Shown here piece after piece: positions 63,444-64,000 of a stretch of DNA of 64,000 nt. A program made the translations under genes and the position numbers. The number at the start of each line of letters is the position of its first letter. Position 1 is the first letter of the stretch. The notes below the pieces were generated by a model. It worked only from the letters and a program-made list of their open reading frames with translations. It did not search any database and was not told the DNA's origin. Source of the DNA: Niastella koreensis GR20-10 (GTDB taxonomy: Bacteria; Bacteroidota; Bacteroidia; Chitinophagales; Chitinophagaceae); NCBI RefSeq assembly GCF_000246855.1, contig NC_016609.1, positions 5,158,744-5,222,743 of the forward strand, in the 5' to 3' direction.

Positions 63444-64000
63444 TTATTGATAGCCGGGCGTTTGAAGAAGGTTTTTATTGTTTAGTACATCTGATACCGG
63501 TATGGGCCACCACTGTTTGTAAGAGTCCCAGGAGCCACCTTTCAGCGGACTTAGTTTTGTCATGAGTGCATCCAGCGCTTTGGTTCTGCGTAAATCAAAA
63601 AGGCGATGCCCTTCTGTAAACAGTTCCACACGCCGTTCTTTCTGGATGGCATTCAAAATTTCCGTTTGTGTTACTGCGGTAGAACCTGGTAAACCGGCCC
63701 GGATGCGCACCGCGTTCAGATCGGCTAACGCACCGCTAAGGTCACTTTGTTGTGCACGCGCTTCTGCCCTGATAAGATATTGCTCGGCCAGGCGCAGTAT
63801 AACCACCGTTTCCTGCGGTGCAGTGGGATTAGAGATATTAAACTTGTACTTATAGGGGAAATAATAAACTGTATTAGTAGCCAGTACTGTATCTTTTCCT
63901 ACCCAGTTGGTATACCGAAGATCGTTGGGTTCAAAACTATTTACCAGTGAATCGCTCATCGTTGCAGGCACACCTGCCACCAGAGGTGTTTTTCCTGCGG
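63444..64000 (-). CDS. SusD/RagB-family lipoprotein, C-terminal part (runs off the window)
   Basis: The open frame continues past the window edge; the visible 185 residues contain EQYLIRAEARAQQSDLSGAL, RRVELFTEGHRLFDLRRTKA and end in LQTPGYQ, all standard SusD features. The upstream SusC partner is presumably outside the window. Strand and family are secure. Confidence 0.9.
   Translation of the reverse strand, partial: AGKTPLVAGVPATMSDSLVNSFEPNDLRYTNWVGKDTVLATNTVYYFPYKYKFNISNPTAPQETVVILRLAEQYLIRAEARAQQSDLSGALADLNAVRIRAGLPGSTAVTQTEILNAIQKERRVELFTEGHRLFDLRRTKALDALMTKLSPLKGGSWDSYKQWWPIPVSDVLNNKNLLQTPGYQ

Overview
The window looks like chromosomal DNA of a Bacteroidota, most likely a Chitinophagaceae member (Niastella/Chitinophaga-like; the genus is a guess). 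The basis is SusC/SusD pairs with FecI/FecR-type regulators, a type IX secretion (gliding-type) C-terminal domain, DUF6520, DUF3738 and DUF983 families, and promoters of the TTTG-N19/20-TAnnTTTG type. No rRNA, tRNA, CRISPR array, complete insertion sequence or prophage was seen.

Layout. 1-5.7 kb: an ECF sigma factor, an alginate-lyase-superfamily lipoprotein, an AraC regulator followed by DUF983, and two secreted unknowns. 5.8-8.5 kb: a small cassette on the plus strand (AraC-type HTH domain, MauE/DoxX-like membrane protein, membrane-anchored beta-propeller-like protein, small Cys-containing DUF6520 peptide), followed by a broken copy of the propeller gene. 8.5-17.1 kb: a minus-strand uptake/signalling locus in the order ECF sigma, FecR, SusC, SusD, TlpA-DUF3738. 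17.4-24.6 kb: a large type IX secreted protein, a lipoprotein, a small secreted protein and a GH2 beta-galactosidase. 24.6-27.5 kb: decayed genes (YeiH-like, sulfite-dehydrogenase-like) around an intact phytoene-desaturase-like flavoprotein. 28.7-41.1 kb: a potassium island with a full kdp operon (two tiny membrane peptides including KdpF, then KdpA, KdpB, KdpC, a porin, a split KdpD and a HAMP/PAS histidine kinase), a divergent Kup transporter and an NtrC-type sigma-54 response regulator. 41.5-49.8 kb: housekeeping genes (rhomboid protease, tilS, TPR protein, etfBA, bifunctional nuclease, ispE, rocD, VIT1-like transporter). 49.8-53 kb: an MFS efflux pump and the relic of a polysaccharide-utilization locus (SusD tail plus GH28 head). 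53-60.7 kb: a TetR-controlled RND efflux operon (TolC, RND pump, adaptor). 60.8-64 kb: a zinc metalloprotease and the tail of another SusD running off the window.

The most unusual signal is a set of short-word repeat elements. Each is built from a 6-9 base word repeated with slight variation, often followed by a spacer and then the complementary words. They occupy intergenic gaps at about 19.9, 26.6, 28.7, 33.3, 37.25, 39.75, 44.95 and 63.4 kb, and several supply or touch the stop codon of the neighbouring gene. Related words are also inserted in frame inside two essential-type genes, tilS (about 54 extra residues) and ispE (about 33 extra residues). This resembles in principle the protein-coding palindromic elements known from Rickettsia, but I know of no description in this group. 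Other points worth a second look are the DUF6520/MauE/propeller cassette, a TlpA gene whose last residues are read antisense through a dead paralogue, Kdp control by a sigma-54 activator, and the several gene relics.
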